From: Variovorax flavidus
GTDB taxonomy: Bacteria; Pseudomonadota; Gammaproteobacteria; Burkholderiales; Burkholderiaceae_C
Reading direction: 5' to 3'
Assembly (NCBI RefSeq): GCF_030317145.1
Contig: NZ_JASZYE010000006.1
Location: 124,001 to 188,000 of the forward strand
Length of the DNA: 64,000 nucleotides
Below are positions 62,831 to 64,000 of this stretch, in pieces; position 1 is the stretch's first letter, and each line of letters begins with the position of its first letter. The position numbers and the translations under genes were made by a program. Below the pieces are notes generated by a model, which made no database searches, was not told the origin of the DNA, and saw only the letters and a program-made list of their open reading frames with translations.

Positions 62831-63634
62831 GTGTTCAAACTGACCAGCCTCAACCTCAACGGCCTGCGATCGGCAGCCACCAAAGGCGTTGCCGACTGGG
62901 TCGCCGAACTGGCGCCGGATTGTATTTGCATGCAGGAAATCCGAGTCCAGGCGAGCGACATCGAAGGCCGCTTCGAGGAGATGGCGGGGCTCAAGGGCCA
63001 TTTCCATTTCGCGGAGAAGAAGGGCTACGCGGGCACCGCGGTCTATTCGAAGCACGCACCCAGCGACGTGGTCGTCGGTTGGGGCGACCCCGAGTTCGAC
63101 GCCGAAGGCCGCTACCTCGAACTGCGCTTCGACACCCCGAAACGCAAGCTGTCGATCATCAGCTGCTACTTCCCGAGCGGCTCGTCCGGCGAAGAGCGGC
63201 AGGCGGCCAAGTTCCGCTTCCTGAAGGGCTTCTTCCCCCACCTGATCGCGCTGAAGCGCGAGCGCGACTTCATCCTGTGCGGCGACATCAACATCGCGCA
63301 CAAGGAGATCGACCTGAAGAACTGGCGCGGCAACCAGAAGAACAGCGGCTTCCTGCCCGAGGAACGCGCCTGGATGACGAACCTGCTGGACGCCGGGGCG
63401 GAGGGCGCCGGCCTGGTCGACGTGTACCGGATGCTCAAGCCCGAGACCACCGACGAGGCCTACACCTGGTGGAGCAACCGCGGACAGGCCTACGCCAAGA
63501 ACGTGGGATGGCGGCTGGATTACCACCTGGCCACGCCGAAGCTCGCCAAGCTCGCCCTCAACGAATCGATCTTCAAGACGATCAAGTTCAGCGACCACGC
63601 GCCGATCACGGTGGACTACGACTTCACGCTGTGA
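62831..63634 (+). CDS. xth: Exodeoxyribonuclease III (AP endonuclease)
   Basis: 267 residues from a GTG at 62831; no ATG is available. Endonuclease/exonuclease/phosphatase fold with NLNGLRSA, MQEIRVQ (catalytic Glu), CGDINIAHKEIDLKN and FSDHAPI. It cuts at abasic sites and degrades 3' ends in base-excision repair. Confidence 0.94.
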   Translation: MFKLTSLNLNGLRSAATKGVADWVAELAPDCICMQEIRVQASDIEGRFEEMAGLKGHFHFAEKKGYAGTAVYSKHAPSDVVVGWGDPEFDAEGRYLELRFDTPKRKLSIISCYFPSGSSGEERQAAKFRFLKGFFPHLIALKRERDFILCGDINIAHKEIDLKNWRGNQKNSGFLPEERAWMTNLLDAGAEGAGLVDVYRMLKPETTDEAYTWWSNRGQAYAKNVGWRLDYHLATPKLAKLALNESIFKTIKFSDHAPITVDYDFTL

Positions 63635-63659
63635 AGCGAGATGCGCCCGGACCGGCCTG

Positions 63660-64000
63660 CTAGCGCGACAGCGCCGGCAGCGCCTTGACCAGGGTGTCGC
63701 TGAAGGAGCGCATGGCCTCGCTCTCGTGGGCGCCGCGCTTGGTGATGCGGTAGAAGTCCAGCTCCACCTTCGGCTTGACCAGCACGTCGGTGCGCACGCG
63801 ATGCCGCCGGCAGGCTGCCAGCGCGAAGGTCGGCATCACGGCCGTGCCGAATCCGGACTCGACCATCGAGATCAGCGTGCCGAAGAAGTTGAAGGCCTGC
63901 CGTTGTGCGTCGGCCCGGCCGATCGCGCCGAGCTGCACGTCGATGACCTTCTGGATCGGATTGCTCTGCGGCAGCCCGATCAGCTCGGCCGACCGCAACG
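63660..64000 (-). CDS. LysR-family regulator, C-terminal part only (cut by window)
   Basis: The visible ~113 residues are the second half of a LysR substrate-binding domain (FNFFGTLISMVESGFGTAVMPTFALA, then DFYRITKRG near the end). The DNA-binding N-terminus lies beyond the window. Convergent with xth. Confidence 0.8.
   Translation of the reverse strand, partial: LRSAELIGLPQSNPIQKVIDVQLGAIGRADAQRQAFNFFGTLISMVESGFGTAVMPTFALAACRRHRVRTDVLVKPKVELDFYRITKRGAHESEAMRSFSDTLVKALPALSR

Overview
The window is high-GC chromosomal DNA of a betaproteobacterium, most likely Burkholderiales/Comamonadaceae and close to Variovorax. I base this on the gene content: a regulatory PTS of EIIA-HPr-EI only, branched-chain-amino-acid type ABC transporters, DUF4260, exported Ala-rich small proteins and str/S10 ribosomal clusters. 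It is mostly core genome. I saw no rRNA, tRNA, CRISPR array, phage or transposase genes.

Layout. 1-1732: an anion-permease-like gene cut by the window edge and an EamA exporter. 1734-9956: an ABC uptake operon (binding protein, livHMGF) running into an aldehyde dehydrogenase and an NADP-dependent oxidoreductase, with a divergent AraC-type regulator. 9931-12999: a CpxP-like lipoprotein, DUF4260 membrane protein, OmpR-type regulator and sensor kinase. 13110-15746: EIIA-HPr-EI. 15859-19647: lipoprotein, TlpA-like thioredoxin, cytochrome c', cytochrome b561, acetyltransferase and peroxiredoxin. 19716-32024: the S10 and str ribosomal clusters on the minus strand. They are split between rpsJ and rplC by a predicted metalloprotease lipoprotein and a small secreted protein. 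32171-35962: D,D-carboxypeptidase, hydrolase, ferredoxin, VanZ and HemJ. 36024-36160: a likely small RNA or attenuated hemJ leader, divergent from hemB. 36296-38442: hemB and a CorA-type channel. 38510-44237: two paralogous exported proteins, LysR regulator, amidohydrolase, dienelactone hydrolase, HCCA isomerase, SDR and MarC. 44247-48436: a phosphoesterase and an Mla-like lipid transport operon. 48625-53011: mmsA, a GMC oxidoreductase and a TauE/SafE permease. 53048-57800: mreB, mreC, mreD and mrdA (cell shape). 58025-61311: gatCAB. 61438-64000: a DUF4124 protein, pyrE, exonuclease III and a LysR fragment cut by the window edge.

Three things stand out. First, a family of about 90-bp structured repeats (eight copies, one divergent) is scattered through the window. 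Seven copies begin within 0-3 nt of a stop codon in a fixed orientation, and one hairpin shows compensatory base changes. Second, the hemJ-hemB intergenic region carries a strong promoter, a hairpin with a C-rich anti-Shine-Dalgarno loop and a near-perfect terminator. Third, the normally contiguous rpsJ-rplC junction is broken by two exported-protein genes flanked by a terminator on one side and a new promoter on the other.
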